A stretch of 54,266 nucleotides of DNA from F23-B02 sp963625685 (GCA_963625685.1 CAVFTR010000012.1:1-54266); one strand, 5' to 3'; numbered from the stretch's first letter, positions 1 through 8,849 are shown. Notes: generated by a model from the letters alone, not told the origin. A program made the numbers and translations.

Positions 1-195
1 GAAGCAACGGCATAAACCGTAAGGTTCCGCCTCCCATTGCCTCCCCTGTGTAAGGAGAGCTGCGGCAGTTATCGGGCGCGATTGCCTCCCCTGTGTAAGG
101 GGAGGTGGGTCGGACACGAAGTGGACGAGCCGGTGGGGTTGCTTTTTGGCGGCGCTTTGACGCACCTGCGGATACTTTTATCTCTGGTGTCCCGA

Positions 196-381
196 CCGGA
201 GGGCGCGTCAGAAACCGAGGGTGCATCGCTTCCCGTGGGCGCGATGCAAGCTTGCGGCGGCACGGTGTCGAGGCAATTGAGCAAACCGGTTTTGCATCGC
301 GCCGCGGTACTGCGCCTCACTCCATGCCTTCCCCTTGAGGGGAAGGTGGGTCGCGAAGCGAGCCGGATGAGGTGTCATTAA
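196..381. repeat. Left arm of a window-spanning inverted repeat
   Basis: About 186 bp matching the inverse complement of 54080-54266 with a small number of mismatches, including the stretch GATGCAAGCTTGCGGCG and the following hairpin module. Within the window this unit occurs only at these two places. Confidence 0.75.
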
Positions 382-650
382 ATCCTTTGCCGTCAGGTAA
401 ACATATTTGCCCGTTCCGTATGTAACGGTTTCCATCGCAGCCGCCGGTCGGGCAACAGAAACTACTGCTTACTTTACTTTCACGCGAGCTGCCCGCCACG
501 GCGAGTGGCCGGGCTTCCCCTTGAGGGGAAGCTGTCACCGCAGGTGACTGAAGAGGTGTCTATAAATCGCGGCGCAAGCCGCAACATTGTAATTGTAGGG
601 GCGGGCATTGCCCGTTCCGTCTGCACCTGATTTTAAATGTGTAAAAGGCG

Positions 651-690
651 AAAAAAGACAGCTCAGACTTTAAGTCCACGCTGTCTTTTT
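651..690. terminator. Bidirectional terminator cassette (GACAGC/GCTGTC)
   Basis: An A-run, the stem GACAGC...GCTGTC with inner GGAC/GTCC-like pairing, and a T-run form a hairpin usable on both strands. It lies about 140 nt beyond the gltX stop on the minus strand and is the first of seven very similar cassettes in the window. Confidence 0.75.
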
Positions 691-832
691 TATCTTCGGT
701 TTGTTCTGAAAGCGGAACGGGCAAGCCCGTTCCCTACAGGGGCGCGAGGCATTGCGGTTTATGCCATTGCCCCGACACCGGGCGGCGGCAATATGCGTAT
801 CGGCAGGTGCCCCAATGCGCCGCTAAAAAGCC

Positions 833-2314
833 TCAATTCGCCGCCAAAAATGCGGAGAGCTTTTCGATGCCGATGCGGATGCGGCGGAGGGTCTCGTCCC
901 TGCCGAGGATGCGGCATATCTCGACCGCGCCGCCGGGCGTTACGGCCTTGCCGGCCGCGGCGATGCGCACGGGCCACATGACCTTCGCGTTCTTGCAGCC
1001 GAGCTTTTCGGCCATGCCGGTCATGGCGGCGAGGATGCTCTCATCGTTCCACTCGGGCAGCGCCTCGAGCACCGGCAGCATCGCGCGCAGCGTCTCGAGC
1101 GAGCCCGCCTCGTCGGTCTTGCTCTTCTTGTGGACGTACAGCGCCGTGTCGTACTCGGGCAGCTCATCGAAGAAATCGAGCTTTTCGGGGATATCGGTCA
1201 GGACCTCCGTGCGCTGCTGCAAAAGAGCGGCTATCGCGGCGGGGTCGAGCTCCGGCTTCTTCACCGCCTGGCGGATGAAGGGCTCGGCGGCCTGAGCGAA
1301 GGCCTCGGGGCTCATCGCGCGGATGTATTCGGCGTTAAAATACCTGAGCTTTTCGATATCGAAGATGGCGGGGGACTTGGATATGCCCTTTATATCGAAT
1401 ATCTCGGCCATCTCCCGCATGGTAAATATCTCGCGCTCGCCGCCGGGGCTCCAGCCGAGGAGCGCGACGTAGTTCACCACCGCATCCGTGAGGTAGCCCT
1501 GCGCGATGAGGTCCTCGTAGGAGGGGTCGCCGTGGCGCTTGGACATTTTATTGTGCGCGTCGCGCATGACCGGCGAGCAGTGGACATAGGCCGGTATCTC
1601 CCAGCCGAAGCTCTCGTAGAGCAGGTTGTATTTCGGCGAGGACGACAGATATTCCGTGCCGCGCACGACGTGCGTTATGCCCATTAGGTGGTCGTCGACG
1701 ACGTTTGCGAAGTTATAGGTCGGCAAGCCGTCGCGCTTTATGAGCACCTGATCGTCGAGCGTTGAGTTCTCGACGGTGATATCGCCGAAGATCTCGTCGT
1801 GGAAGGTCGTGCTGCCCTCCTCGGGTATCCTCTGGCGGACAACGAAGGGCTCGCCGGCGGCGGCTCTGGCGCCGCTCTCCTCGCGGCCGAGGCAGCGGCA
1901 GGGGTCGGCTGTCTTTTCAAAGCCCTCGGACTCCTCCTGCTTTTCGCAGAAGCAGCGGTAGGCGCAGCCCTTTTCGATCAGAAGCTCCGCGTATTTTCCG
2001 TAAAGGCCGCGGCGCTCGGTCTGAACGTAGGGACCCACGGGACCGCCGGTATCGGGGCCCTCGTCGTGGTCAAGGCCGCACTGCGCCATCGTGCGGTAGA
2101 TGACGTCCACCGCGCCCTCGACGTAGCGCTCCTGATCGGTGTCCTCGATGCGCAGAATGAACTTGCCGCCGGCGTGACGGGCTATAAGCCAGGCGTACAG
2201 CGCCGTGCGCAGATTGCCCACGTGCATGTAGCCCGTGGGGCTGGGCGCAAATCTCGTGCGGACCTCGCCGCGCGGTATACGCGCCTCCATCTGCTCAAAC
2301 CATGTCATATCCAT
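833..2314 (-). CDS. gltX: Glutamate--tRNA ligase
   Basis: Class I aminoacyl-tRNA synthetase that charges tRNA-Glu (and possibly tRNA-Gln in organisms using the amidotransferase route) in the cytosol. The 493-residue product has the usual length. The HIGH-type motif is HVGN at residues 31-34, preceded by RFAPSPTG, and the KMSKS motif is KMSKR at 256-260. C121, C123, C139 and C141 form the zinc-site pattern of bacterial GluRS. The start is ATG with a GGAGG-type site just upstream. The gene is transcribed divergently from trpS with overlapping promoters. Oddity: the last residues (FLAAN then TGA) are encoded by a repeat-element terminus (TTTTTGGCGGCGAATTGA), so a repeat forms the 3' end of this essential gene. 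Confidence 0.97.
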   Translation of the reverse strand: MDMTWFEQMEARIPRGEVRTRFAPSPTGYMHVGNLRTALYAWLIARHAGGKFILRIEDTDQERYVEGAVDVIYRTMAQCGLDHDEGPDTGGPVGPYVQTERRGLYGKYAELLIEKGCAYRCFCEKQEESEGFEKTADPCRCLGREESGARAAAGEPFVVRQRIPEEGSTTFHDEIFGDITVENSTLDDQVLIKRDGLPTYNFANVVDDHLMGITHVVRGTEYLSSSPKYNLLYESFGWEIPAYVHCSPVMRDAHNKMSKRHGDPSYEDLIAQGYLTDAVVNYVALLGWSPGGEREIFTMREMAEIFDIKGISKSPAIFDIEKLRYFNAEYIRAMSPEAFAQAAEPFIRQAVKKPELDPAAIAALLQQRTEVLTDIPEKLDFFDELPEYDTALYVHKKSKTDEAGSLETLRAMLPVLEALPEWNDESILAAMTGMAEKLGCKNAKVMWPVRIAAAGKAVTPGGAVEICRILGRDETLRRIRIGIEKLSAFLAAN

Positions 2315-2345
2315 AAAACTTTCCTCCGAAGCATAGATACAGACA

Positions 2346-2374
2346 GTGTAAAATGCTTTTTGGCAGTTGTCAAG
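2346..2374 (-). promoter_or_regulatory. gltX promoter
   Basis: Minus strand reads TTGACA (2374-2369), a 17-bp spacer and TACACT (2351-2346), 32 bp before the gltX ATG. Its -35 box overlaps that of the opposing trpS promoter. Confidence 0.7.
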
Positions 2375-2396
2375 TGAGAATTAAAATGGTAAAATG
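2368..2396 (+). promoter_or_regulatory. trpS promoter
   Basis: TTGTCA (2368-2373), a 17-bp spacer and TAAAAT (2391-2396). The leader is short (about 35 nt), too short for a T-box; AGGAGA lies before the trpS ATG. Confidence 0.7.
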
Positions 2397-2436
2397 ATAA
2401 ATTGAGTCAATAGCTTTATGCTTAGGAGATAATGCA

Positions 2437-3447
2437 ATGGAAGAGATAAAAAAGAAAACGATGCTGTCGGGCATCCAGCCCTCGGGCGACCTGCATCTGG
2501 GCAATTATCTGGGCGCGGTGAAAAACTGGGGCGCGAGAGCCGAGGAGTTTGACTGCTATTATTTCATGGCCGACCTTCACACGCTCACCGTGCGGCAGGA
2601 CCCGAAGCTGCTGCGCCGCCGCAGCCTCGAGCAGCTCGCGCAGTACATCGCCTGCGGCATCGATCCCGAGAAAAACGTCCTGTTTTTGCAGAGCCACGTG
2701 CACGAGCACGCCGAGCTCGGCTGGATACTCAACTGCTACACCATGTTCGGTGAATTGAGCCGCATGACGCAGTTCAAGGACAAGTGTGCAAAGAACGCCG
2801 ACAACATAAACGGCGGCCTGTTCACCTACCCCAGCCTCATGGCGGCCGATATCCTGCTGTATCAGGCGGATTACGTCCCCGTCGGCGAGGACCAGCGCCA
2901 GCACTGCGAGCTGACGCGCGATATCGCCGTGCGCTTCAACAACATATACGGCGAGACCTTCAAGGTCCCCGAGGCCTACGTCCCCAAGGCCGGCGCCCGC
3001 GTCATGGGCCTGGGAAATCCCACGGCGAAGATGAGCAAGTCCGACCCCAACGGCTGCGTCTTCCTCATGGAAAAGCCCGAGGATATAGCGAGGAAATTCA
3101 AGCGCGCCGTCACCGACTCCGACACGGAGCGCTGCGTGCATTTCGACCAGGCAAGCAAGCCCGGCGTTTCAAACCTCATGAGCATATACTCTGCCGTCAC
3201 GGGCAGGAGCTTCGAGGAGATAGAGCGCGAGTTCGACGGGCAGGGCTACGGCGTTTTCAAGCCCGCGGTAGGCGACGCCGTTATCGAGGCGCTGCGCCCC
3301 ATACGCGAGGAGGCCGCGCGACTTTTAAACGACAAGGCCTATCTGTGCAGCGTCTACACCGAGGGCGCGCAGAAGGCGGGCTCCATCGCCCGCAGGACCC
3401 TGCGCAAGGTGTATAAAAAGGTCGGGCTGGTCGAAAAGCCTTTTTAA
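2437..3447 (+). CDS. trpS: Tryptophan--tRNA ligase
   Basis: Class Ic aminoacyl-tRNA synthetase that charges tRNA-Trp in the cytosol. At 336 residues it has the usual bacterial length. The N-terminal SGIQPSGDLHLGNYLGA block carries the HIGH-type HLGN at residues 20-23, and KMSKS is at 198-202 within AKMSKSDPN. The ATG is preceded by AGGAGA. The gene has its own promoter and may lead a run including the downstream glycopolymer genes, because the next start lies only 27 nt after its stop. No T-box or terminator is seen in its leader. Confidence 0.97.
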   Translation: MEEIKKKTMLSGIQPSGDLHLGNYLGAVKNWGARAEEFDCYYFMADLHTLTVRQDPKLLRRRSLEQLAQYIACGIDPEKNVLFLQSHVHEHAELGWILNCYTMFGELSRMTQFKDKCAKNADNINGGLFTYPSLMAADILLYQADYVPVGEDQRQHCELTRDIAVRFNNIYGETFKVPEAYVPKAGARVMGLGNPTAKMSKSDPNGCVFLMEKPEDIARKFKRAVTDSDTERCVHFDQASKPGVSNLMSIYSAVTGRSFEEIEREFDGQGYGVFKPAVGDAVIEALRPIREEAARLLNDKAYLCSVYTEGAQKAGSIARRTLRKVYKKVGLVEKPF

Positions 3448-3474
3448 TTTCAGTCGATTCCCGGAGATATAAAT

Positions 3475-4590
3475 ATGATCGATCTTAGTATTGAGGTCTG
3501 GAAGAACATCCTGCTCGCGCTCGCCGTCGCCTTCGTCATTTCCTTTGCCGCGACGCCGGTCGTCAGCTCCTTTGCCAAAAAGGTCGGCGCGATCGATATT
3601 CCGGACAAAAAGCGCCACATCCACAGCCACCCCGTGCCGCGCATGGGCGGGCTTGCGATATTCCTCGGCTTCCTGCTGTCGGTGCTGCTGTTTGCAAACG
3701 TCACCTCTCAGGTGCGCGGGATACTGCTGGGCGCTATCCTCATCGTCGTCGTCGGCGCGATAGACGACGTGATGAATCTCAACGCATGGCTCAAGTTCTG
3801 CGTGCAGATAGTCGCGGCGGTCATCGCCGTGCTGTCCGGCGTTATCATAAACGTCGTGTCAAACCCCCTGCTGATAACCAGCGGGCAGGCGGTGACCATC
3901 GGCATCCTCGCCGTCCCCGTGACGGTGCTGTGGATAGTCGGCGTCACGAACTCGGTTAACCTCATAGACGGCCTCGACGGCCTGGCCTGCGGCGTCTCGG
4001 CGATAGCCTCGATGACGATGCTCGTCGTGTCGCTGCTGGTGTCCGACGCGAACATAAACGTCGCGGTGATCCTCGCCGCGCTCGTCGGCGGCTGCCTGGG
4101 CTTTATACCCTATAACCTCAATCCCGCGAAGATATTCATGGGCGATACCGGCGCGCTGCTGCTCGGCTACGTGCTCGCGACGGTGTCCGTCATCGGCATG
4201 TTCAAGTTCTACGCAATAGTCACCTTCGTGCTGCCGGTGCTGGCGCTGGCCGTTCCGCTGTCGGATACGATCTTCGCCTTCACGCGCCGCATCCTGCACG
4301 GACAGAGCCCCTTCCACGCCGACAGGGGGCATTTTCATCACAAGCTGCTGGACATGGGCCTGAATCAGAAGCAGGCGGTCGCCGTGCTGTACGCGGTGTC
4401 GGCCATACTGGGCCTCGCGGCGGTGCTGCTGGCCTCGACGGGCATCGTGCGCATCGTCGTCGCGCTCATCGCCTTCGGCATCGCCGTGGGCATATGGCTG
4501 TTCGTGTTCAGGCACAACAGCAATATACATCCGCTGCCGCACGAAAAGCCGGCGGAGGAGGCCGAAAGGGACGGTGGAGACGATGAATAA
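3475..4590 (+). CDS. MraY/WecA-family glycosyl-1-phosphate transferase (TagO-type)
   Basis: Predicted polytopic membrane enzyme of 371 residues that transfers a sugar-1-phosphate, most likely GlcNAc-1-P from UDP-GlcNAc, to undecaprenyl phosphate. This begins a teichoic-acid-like or other cell-wall glycopolymer. Family signatures are visible: the metal-binding DD at residues 97-98, NLIDGLDG at 162-169 and HFHH at 286-289, spread over about ten or eleven hydrophobic segments. The histidine motif and the neighbouring UDP-GlcNAc 2-epimerase favour TagO/WecA over MraY. The start has GGAGA upstream. Its stop overlaps the start of the epimerase, which suggests translational coupling. The exact sugar specificity cannot be read from sequence. 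Confidence 0.9.
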   Translation: MIDLSIEVWKNILLALAVAFVISFAATPVVSSFAKKVGAIDIPDKKRHIHSHPVPRMGGLAIFLGFLLSVLLFANVTSQVRGILLGAILIVVVGAIDDVMNLNAWLKFCVQIVAAVIAVLSGVIINVVSNPLLITSGQAVTIGILAVPVTVLWIVGVTNSVNLIDGLDGLACGVSAIASMTMLVVSLLVSDANINVAVILAALVGGCLGFIPYNLNPAKIFMGDTGALLLGYVLATVSVIGMFKFYAIVTFVLPVLALAVPLSDTIFAFTRRILHGQSPFHADRGHFHHKLLDMGLNQKQAVAVLYAVSAILGLAAVLLASTGIVRIVVALIAFGIAVGIWLFVFRHNSNIHPLPHEKPAEEAERDGGDDE

Positions 4591-5734
4591 GCTCAGAGTG
4601 ATGTCCGTCTTCGGCACGCGGCCGGAGGCGATAAAAATGGCGCCGCTCGCGCTGGAGCTCCGTCGCCGCGAGGATATCGAAAGCCTCATCTGCGTCACCG
4701 CGCAGCACCGCGAGATGCTCGACTCCGTCATGAGCTGCTTCGGCCTCAGGGCCGACGCGGACCTCAATATCATGGGCAAAAACCAGAGCCTCACCGACGT
4801 CACCGTCAGGGCTCTCAAGGGCCTCGAGGGCTGCTTTGCAGAGCTTGCGCCCGACCTTGTCCTCGTCCACGGCGATACGAGCACGACCTTTTCCGCGGCG
4901 CTGGCCGCGTTTTACGCGAAGATACCGGTCGGCCACGTCGAGGCCGGCCTGCGCACCTATGACCGCTACAGCCCCTTCCCCGAGGAGATGAACCGCTGCC
5001 TCGTCGGCCGCCTTGCCACGCTGCACTTCGCGCCGACCTCGAAAAACGCCGAGAACCTGCGCGCCGAGGCCGTCTCCGGCGATATCTTCGTCACCGGCAA
5101 CACCGTCATCGACGCGATGAGGTACACCGTCGGCGGCGGAGGAGGCTTCAGCTCGCCCGAGCTCAAGGGCATCGACTTTTCAAAGCGCGTGATCGCCATG
5201 ACCTGCCACCGCAGGGAAAATTACGGCGAGCCGATGAAGAATATCTTCTCTGCCGTGCGCGAGATCGCGCTCACGCATCCGGATGTAGAGATAGTCTACC
5301 CCGTGCACCTGTCGCCCGTCGTGCGCGGCGCGGCGCGCGAGCAGCTGGAGGGCCTCGAAAACGTGTATCTGATAGAGCCCCTGGACGCCATGGATATGCA
5401 CCGGCTCATGAGCGCGAGCTACATGGTCATGACAGACTCCGGCGGCATCCAGGAGGAGGCCCCCTCGCTGGGCAAGCCCGTCCTCGTCCTGCGGCGCGAG
5501 ACAGAGCGCCCCGAGGCGGTCGCCGCGGGCACCGTCAAGCTCAGCGGCGTCGAGCGCGGGGATATCGTCCGCAACGCGGACGAGCTTCTCAGCGGCGGGC
5601 GGATGTATCAGCGCATGGCGCACGCCGTCAACCCCTACGGCGACGGGCACGCCTGCGAGCGCATCGCCGACGCGATAGAGTTCTCCTTCGGCCTGCGCCC
5701 CGACCGACCCTCGGAGTTTTCTGTGACGCCTTGA
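4583..5734 (+). CDS. wecB: UDP-N-acetylglucosamine 2-epimerase (non-hydrolysing)
   Basis: Interconverts UDP-GlcNAc and UDP-ManNAc in the cytosol, supplying ManNAc for the linkage unit or repeat of a cell-wall glycopolymer. The product is 383 residues and opens with the family hallmark VMSVFGTRPEAIKMAPL. It also has CVTAQHREMLD, VHGDTSTTF, HVEAGLRT, PFPEEMNR, TCHRRENYG and the C-terminal SGGIQEEAPSLGKPVLVLR block. The ATG at 4583 is preferred over an in-frame GTG at 4574, because GGTGGAG is well placed for the ATG and family members start at this point. It overlaps the stop of the upstream phosphotransferase by 8 nt. The pair encodes consecutive steps of one pathway. Confidence 0.95.
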   Translation: MNKLRVMSVFGTRPEAIKMAPLALELRRREDIESLICVTAQHREMLDSVMSCFGLRADADLNIMGKNQSLTDVTVRALKGLEGCFAELAPDLVLVHGDTSTTFSAALAAFYAKIPVGHVEAGLRTYDRYSPFPEEMNRCLVGRLATLHFAPTSKNAENLRAEAVSGDIFVTGNTVIDAMRYTVGGGGGFSSPELKGIDFSKRVIAMTCHRRENYGEPMKNIFSAVREIALTHPDVEIVYPVHLSPVVRGAAREQLEGLENVYLIEPLDAMDMHRLMSASYMVMTDSGGIQEEAPSLGKPVLVLRRETERPEAVAAGTVKLSGVERGDIVRNADELLSGGRMYQRMAHAVNPYGDGHACERIADAIEFSFGLRPDRPSEFSVTP

Positions 5735-6433
5735 GGCAGCGCCGCTGCGCACGGCTTTGAAAGAACACCTCTTCAGTCAGCCTTACGGCTGACAGCTTCC
5801 CCTCAAGGGGAAGCCAATGCAGGGGTGCAGCTTAAGTTGTCGGGCGCGCTTGCCTTCCCCTTGAGGGGAAGGTGGGTCGCGAAGCGAGCCGGATGAGGTG
5901 TCATCAACATTGTACCGATACGTTTTTTGCGCTGTCCCGACCGAAGGTCCGGTATAAACCTTGACACACGGAACAGGCAAGCCCGTTCCCTACAGAGCCT
6001 GTCTGCACTTTCCGGTCGGGACACCAGAGATAAACGTATCGGCAGGTGCGTCAGTGCGCCGCAAAAAAACAACCCCACCGGCCCGGAAACGAAGTGTCCG
6101 ACCCACCGCCACTTACACAGGGGAGGCAATAGGAAGCGGAGCCTTGCGGTTTATACCGTTGTTTCCGGTCGGGCAAGCGCAAAAAATGTGCCGGCACAAT
6201 GTCAATGCGCTACTAAAAAGCTCCCCTGTGTAAGGGGAGCTGTCGACGAAGTCGACTGAGGGCTTGCCGGTACGCAGCTGCTGTGCCGAATACAGATAAA
6301 GAAGACAGCCAAGATTTTTAAGTCCAGGCTGTCCTTTCTTCTATTTCTTATTTTAAATCTGCCGCAGCAACGGAACGGGCAAGATAAGTTCCCTGCATGC
6401 CGCATCGGCGGCTCCCGCCGCTGCGCCGAAAAT
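5735..6433. repeat. Repeat mosaic between wecB and the phoPR-like genes
   Basis: No gene is seen. Copies of the CTTCCCC...GGGGAAG module lie at 5765-5814 (reverse) and 5853-5905. A GGAAC-type palindrome is near 5967-5991, and CTCCCC...GGGGAG modules are near 6080-6130 (reverse) and 6218-6262. Internal element edges (GCGCCGCAAAAAA at about 6056, GCGCTACTAAAAA at about 6207) suggest nested insertions. 6214-6285 closely matches 33570-33645. Confidence 0.8.
6298..6340. terminator. Terminator cassette (GACAGCC/GGCTGTC)
   Basis: The stem GACAGCC...GGCTGTC is flanked by an A-run and a T-rich stretch. It belongs to the same family as the cassettes at 651, 9027, 28911, 33871, 38354 and 48268. It lies about 560 nt after wecB and ahead of the phoPR-like promoter. 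Confidence 0.6.
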
Positions 6434-6486
6434 TTTACACAAGCTTTACATACGGGCGCTATTTTACATTACGCTTTACATATAAA
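6434..6486 (+). promoter_or_regulatory. Pho-box-like repeats and -10 of the phoPR-like operon
   Basis: Four TTTACA hexamers occur at 6434-6439, 6445-6450, 6463-6468 and 6475-6480, as two pairs with 5- and 6-bp gaps. TATAAA follows at 6481-6486 as a likely -10. This matches the known Firmicutes PhoP site (tandem TTNACA-type hexamers about 11 bp apart) and suggests autoregulation. Confidence 0.6.
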
Positions 6487-6506
6487 ATTAAGGTCAAAGA
6501 GAGGTA

Positions 6507-7187
6507 ATGACAATGATATTCTGTGTTGAAGACGATGCCGGCATCCGCGATCTTATGATATATACGCTCAACGCCTCGGGCTTTCAGGCCACGGGCTTTG
6601 AAAATGCCGGAGATTTTTACGCCGCCCTTGCCGATACGCTGCCGGAGCTCATACTGCTGGATATAATGCTGCCCGGAGAGGACGGCATATCCGTGCTCAA
6701 GCGCCTGAAGGCCGATCCGCGCACGGCCGACGTGCCGGTCATCATGGCAACGGCCAGGGGCAACGAGTATGACAAGGTCATCGGCCTCGACCTCGGCGCG
6801 GACGACTATCTGGCCAAGCCCTTCGGCATGATGGAGATGGCCTCGCGCGTGCGCGCGGTGCTGCGCCGCAGCGGAAGGGCCTCCGGGAAAAAGGCGCAGC
6901 TTATCTGCGTCGGCGGGCTCGAGATGAACCTCTCGGAGCACACCGTCACGGCCGACGGCCTCAGGGTGCAGCTGACGCTCAAGGAGTACGAGCTGCTGCA
7001 CACCTTCATGACAAATCCCGGCCGCGCCTTCACGCGCGAGCAGCTGCTGTCGTCTGTCTGGTGCGAGGACTTCATGGGCGAGACGCGCACCGTCGACGTT
7101 CACGTCGGCACGCTGCGGCAGAAGCTCGGCAAATGCGGCGCGTATATCCGCACCGTGCGCGGCGTAGGCTACAGAATGGAGGAATAG
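6507..7187 (+). CDS. phoP: OmpR/PhoB-family response regulator, PhoP-like
   Basis: DNA-binding response regulator of 226 residues. The N-terminal receiver domain (about 1-118) has the acidic pair EDD at 6-8, phospho-acceptor D52 (LLDIMLPGEDG), a conserved T/A position and the K of LAKPFG. The C-terminal winged helix (about 130-226) ends with the typical TVDVHVGTLRQKLG...IRTVRGVGYRMEE. The next gene is a PhoR-type kinase 3 nt downstream. The four TTTACA boxes upstream support a phosphate-starvation regulator that controls its own operon and perhaps pst at 34 kb. The family call is firm; the PhoP assignment is inference. Confidence 0.85.
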   Translation: MTMIFCVEDDAGIRDLMIYTLNASGFQATGFENAGDFYAALADTLPELILLDIMLPGEDGISVLKRLKADPRTADVPVIMATARGNEYDKVIGLDLGADDYLAKPFGMMEMASRVRAVLRRSGRASGKKAQLICVGGLEMNLSEHTVTADGLRVQLTLKEYELLHTFMTNPGRAFTREQLLSSVWCEDFMGETRTVDVHVGTLRQKLGKCGAYIRTVRGVGYRMEE

Positions 7188-7190
7188 AGC

Positions 7191-8849
7191 ATGACAAAAC
7201 GCATCTTCCGCTCCATATTCGCGGTCGCCGCGATCGTGCTGCTGGCGGCCTTCGTGCTGATAACGGGCGTGCTGTACGAATATTTTTCAAACAAGCAGAT
7301 GGATCAGCTCAACATGCAGACCCACCTCGCCGCGCAGGGCGTCGAGGCCGCCGGCGGGAGCTATTTTGACGGCATGGATATCGCCGGCTGCCGCCTGACC
7401 TGGATCGCCGCCGACGGCACGGTCCTGTACGACAGTCAGGCCGAGCAGTCGGGCATGGAAAACCACGCCGGGCGCGAGGAGGTCAGCGAGGCGCTCAAGA
7501 CCGGCCACGGCGAGAGCATGCGCTACTCCACGACGCTCATGGAGCGGCAGCTGTACTCGGCCGACCGCCTGTCCGACGGCACGGTCGTGCGCATCTCCGA
7601 CATGCAGTACACGCCGCTGACGCTCATCCTGGGCATGATACAGCCGGTCATCATCATCGCGCTGCTGGCGCTGCTGCTGTCGCTGTACCTGTCCTCGCGC
7701 ATGGCAAAGCGCATCGTCAGGCCCCTGAACGAAATGAGCCTTGACAACGCCGAAAAGATAGAGACCTACCCGGAGCTCGCGCCCCTGACGGACAAGCTGC
7801 GCAGTCAGCAGCATCAGCTGCGCGAGCAGGAGGCCGAGCTGCGCAGGCGGCGCGACGAGTTCGAGGCCGCGACCGGCAACATGACCGAGGGGCTCGTGCT
7901 GCTCAACGAAAGCGGCAGCGTCCTGAGCATCAACGGCGCGGCGGCGAGGATACTCGATATCGGCCGCTACTGCATCGGCAGGGATATCCGCGAGCTCTCA
8001 TCCGAGCCGCAGCTGCGCGAGCTCGTGCGCAAGGCGCTCGGCGGCGAGCACTGCGAGGCCCGCGCCTGCCTCGGCGGCGCGAGCTACAGGCTCTACGCAA
8101 GCCCCGTCGCCTCGGGCGACAGGGTGGCGGGCGTCGCGCTCCTGCTGCTGGATACGACCGAGAAGGAAAAGGCCGAGCAGCTGCGGCGCGAGTTCTCCGC
8201 CAACGTCTCGCACGAGCTGAAAACGCCGCTGCACACCATATCCGGCTGCGCGGAGCTTCTGGCAAACGGCATCGTAAAGCCCGGCGACGTGCCGCATTTT
8301 CTCGGCCAGATACAGTCCGAGGCAAAGCGCATGACGGCGCTCATCGACGATATAATAAAGCTCTCGCATCTGGACGAGGGCGCGGAGGACATGCAGCGCG
8401 AGGACGTCGATCTTCTCGCCTGCGCGCGCACGGAGGCGGAGATACTCGAGCAGGCCGCGGCCGACGCGGAGGTCAGTCTCACGGTCTCCGGCGAGAGCGT
8501 CGTCATAAACGGCATCCCGCAGCTTCTCGGCGCGATAGTCCACAATCTCTGCGAAAACGCGATAAAATACAACCGCCCCGGCGGCTTCGTGCGCGTGAAC
8601 GTGCGCCGCGAGGGCGAGGGCGCGCTGCTGAGCGTCGAGGATAACGGCATCGGCATCCCGCCCGAGGAGCAGCAGCGCATCTTCGAGCGCTTCTACCGCG
8701 TGGATAAGAGCCACTCCAGGGAGGTCGGCGGAACGGGCCTCGGTCTTTCCATCGTAAAGCACGCCGCCGCCCTGCATAACGCGCGGATCTCCGTCGCCTC
8801 CGTCCCCGATAAGGGCAGCACGATAAGCATTCTTTTTCCGGCGCAGTGA
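7191..8849 (+). CDS. phoR: Sensor histidine kinase, PhoR-like
   Basis: Membrane histidine kinase of 552 residues. In order it has an N-terminal membrane segment (about 7-29), an extracytoplasmic sensor region (about 30-145), a second membrane segment (about 148-172), a HAMP-like linker, a coiled segment (about 203-225) and a PAS domain (about 225-320). The HisKA domain has the phospho-acceptor H341 in SANVSHELKTPL, and the HATPase domain carries N-, G1- and G2-boxes (NLCENAIKYN, DNGIGIP, GGTGLGLSIV). The PAS-HisKA-HATPase order and size fit PhoR of Firmicutes. It is co-transcribed with the regulator upstream. Shortly after its stop lies a minimal repeat element (8854-8888). Confidence 0.87.
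   Translation: MTKRIFRSIFAVAAIVLLAAFVLITGVLYEYFSNKQMDQLNMQTHLAAQGVEAAGGSYFDGMDIAGCRLTWIAADGTVLYDSQAEQSGMENHAGREEVSEALKTGHGESMRYSTTLMERQLYSADRLSDGTVVRISDMQYTPLTLILGMIQPVIIIALLALLLSLYLSSRMAKRIVRPLNEMSLDNAEKIETYPELAPLTDKLRSQQHQLREQEAELRRRRDEFEAATGNMTEGLVLLNESGSVLSINGAAARILDIGRYCIGRDIRELSSEPQLRELVRKALGGEHCEARACLGGASYRLYASPVASGDRVAGVALLLLDTTEKEKAEQLRREFSANVSHELKTPLHTISGCAELLANGIVKPGDVPHFLGQIQSEAKRMTALIDDIIKLSHLDEGAEDMQREDVDLLACARTEAEILEQAAADAEVSLTVSGESVVINGIPQLLGAIVHNLCENAIKYNRPGGFVRVNVRREGEGALLSVEDNGIGIPPEEQQRIFERFYRVDKSHSREVGGTGLGLSIVKHAAALHNARISVASVPDKGSTISILFPAQ

Larger units (their letters stand above)
1..832. repeat. Repeat-rich intergenic mosaic at left edge
   Basis: No credible gene is seen here. 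The stretch is assembled from hairpin modules found elsewhere in the window. Copies of the CTCCCC...GGGGAG module lie at about 40-62 and 87-160, and 61-160 closely matches 48463-48555. Copies of the CTTCCCC...GGGGAAG module lie at 327-379 and 513-561. A GGAAC...GTTCC palindrome is at about 716-738, and a bidirectional terminator cassette is at 651-690. The right edge (about 821-850) carries two consecutive copies of the element terminus GCGCCGCTAAAAA / CGCCGCCAAAAA, the second lying inside the 3' end of gltX. Short open frames here are repeat-encoded and not credible as genes. Confidence 0.8.

Noticed and set aside
37..538. Several short open frames at the left edge
   Set aside because: They lie wholly within repeat modules, lack ribosome binding sites and occur on both strands over the same bases.
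2397..2436. T-box leader for trpS
   Set aside because: Only about 35 nt lie between the predicted start site and the ATG, far too short for a T-box.
4574..4582. GTG start for the epimerase three codons upstream
   Set aside because: The ATG at 4583 has the better spaced ribosome binding site and matches the family's usual start.
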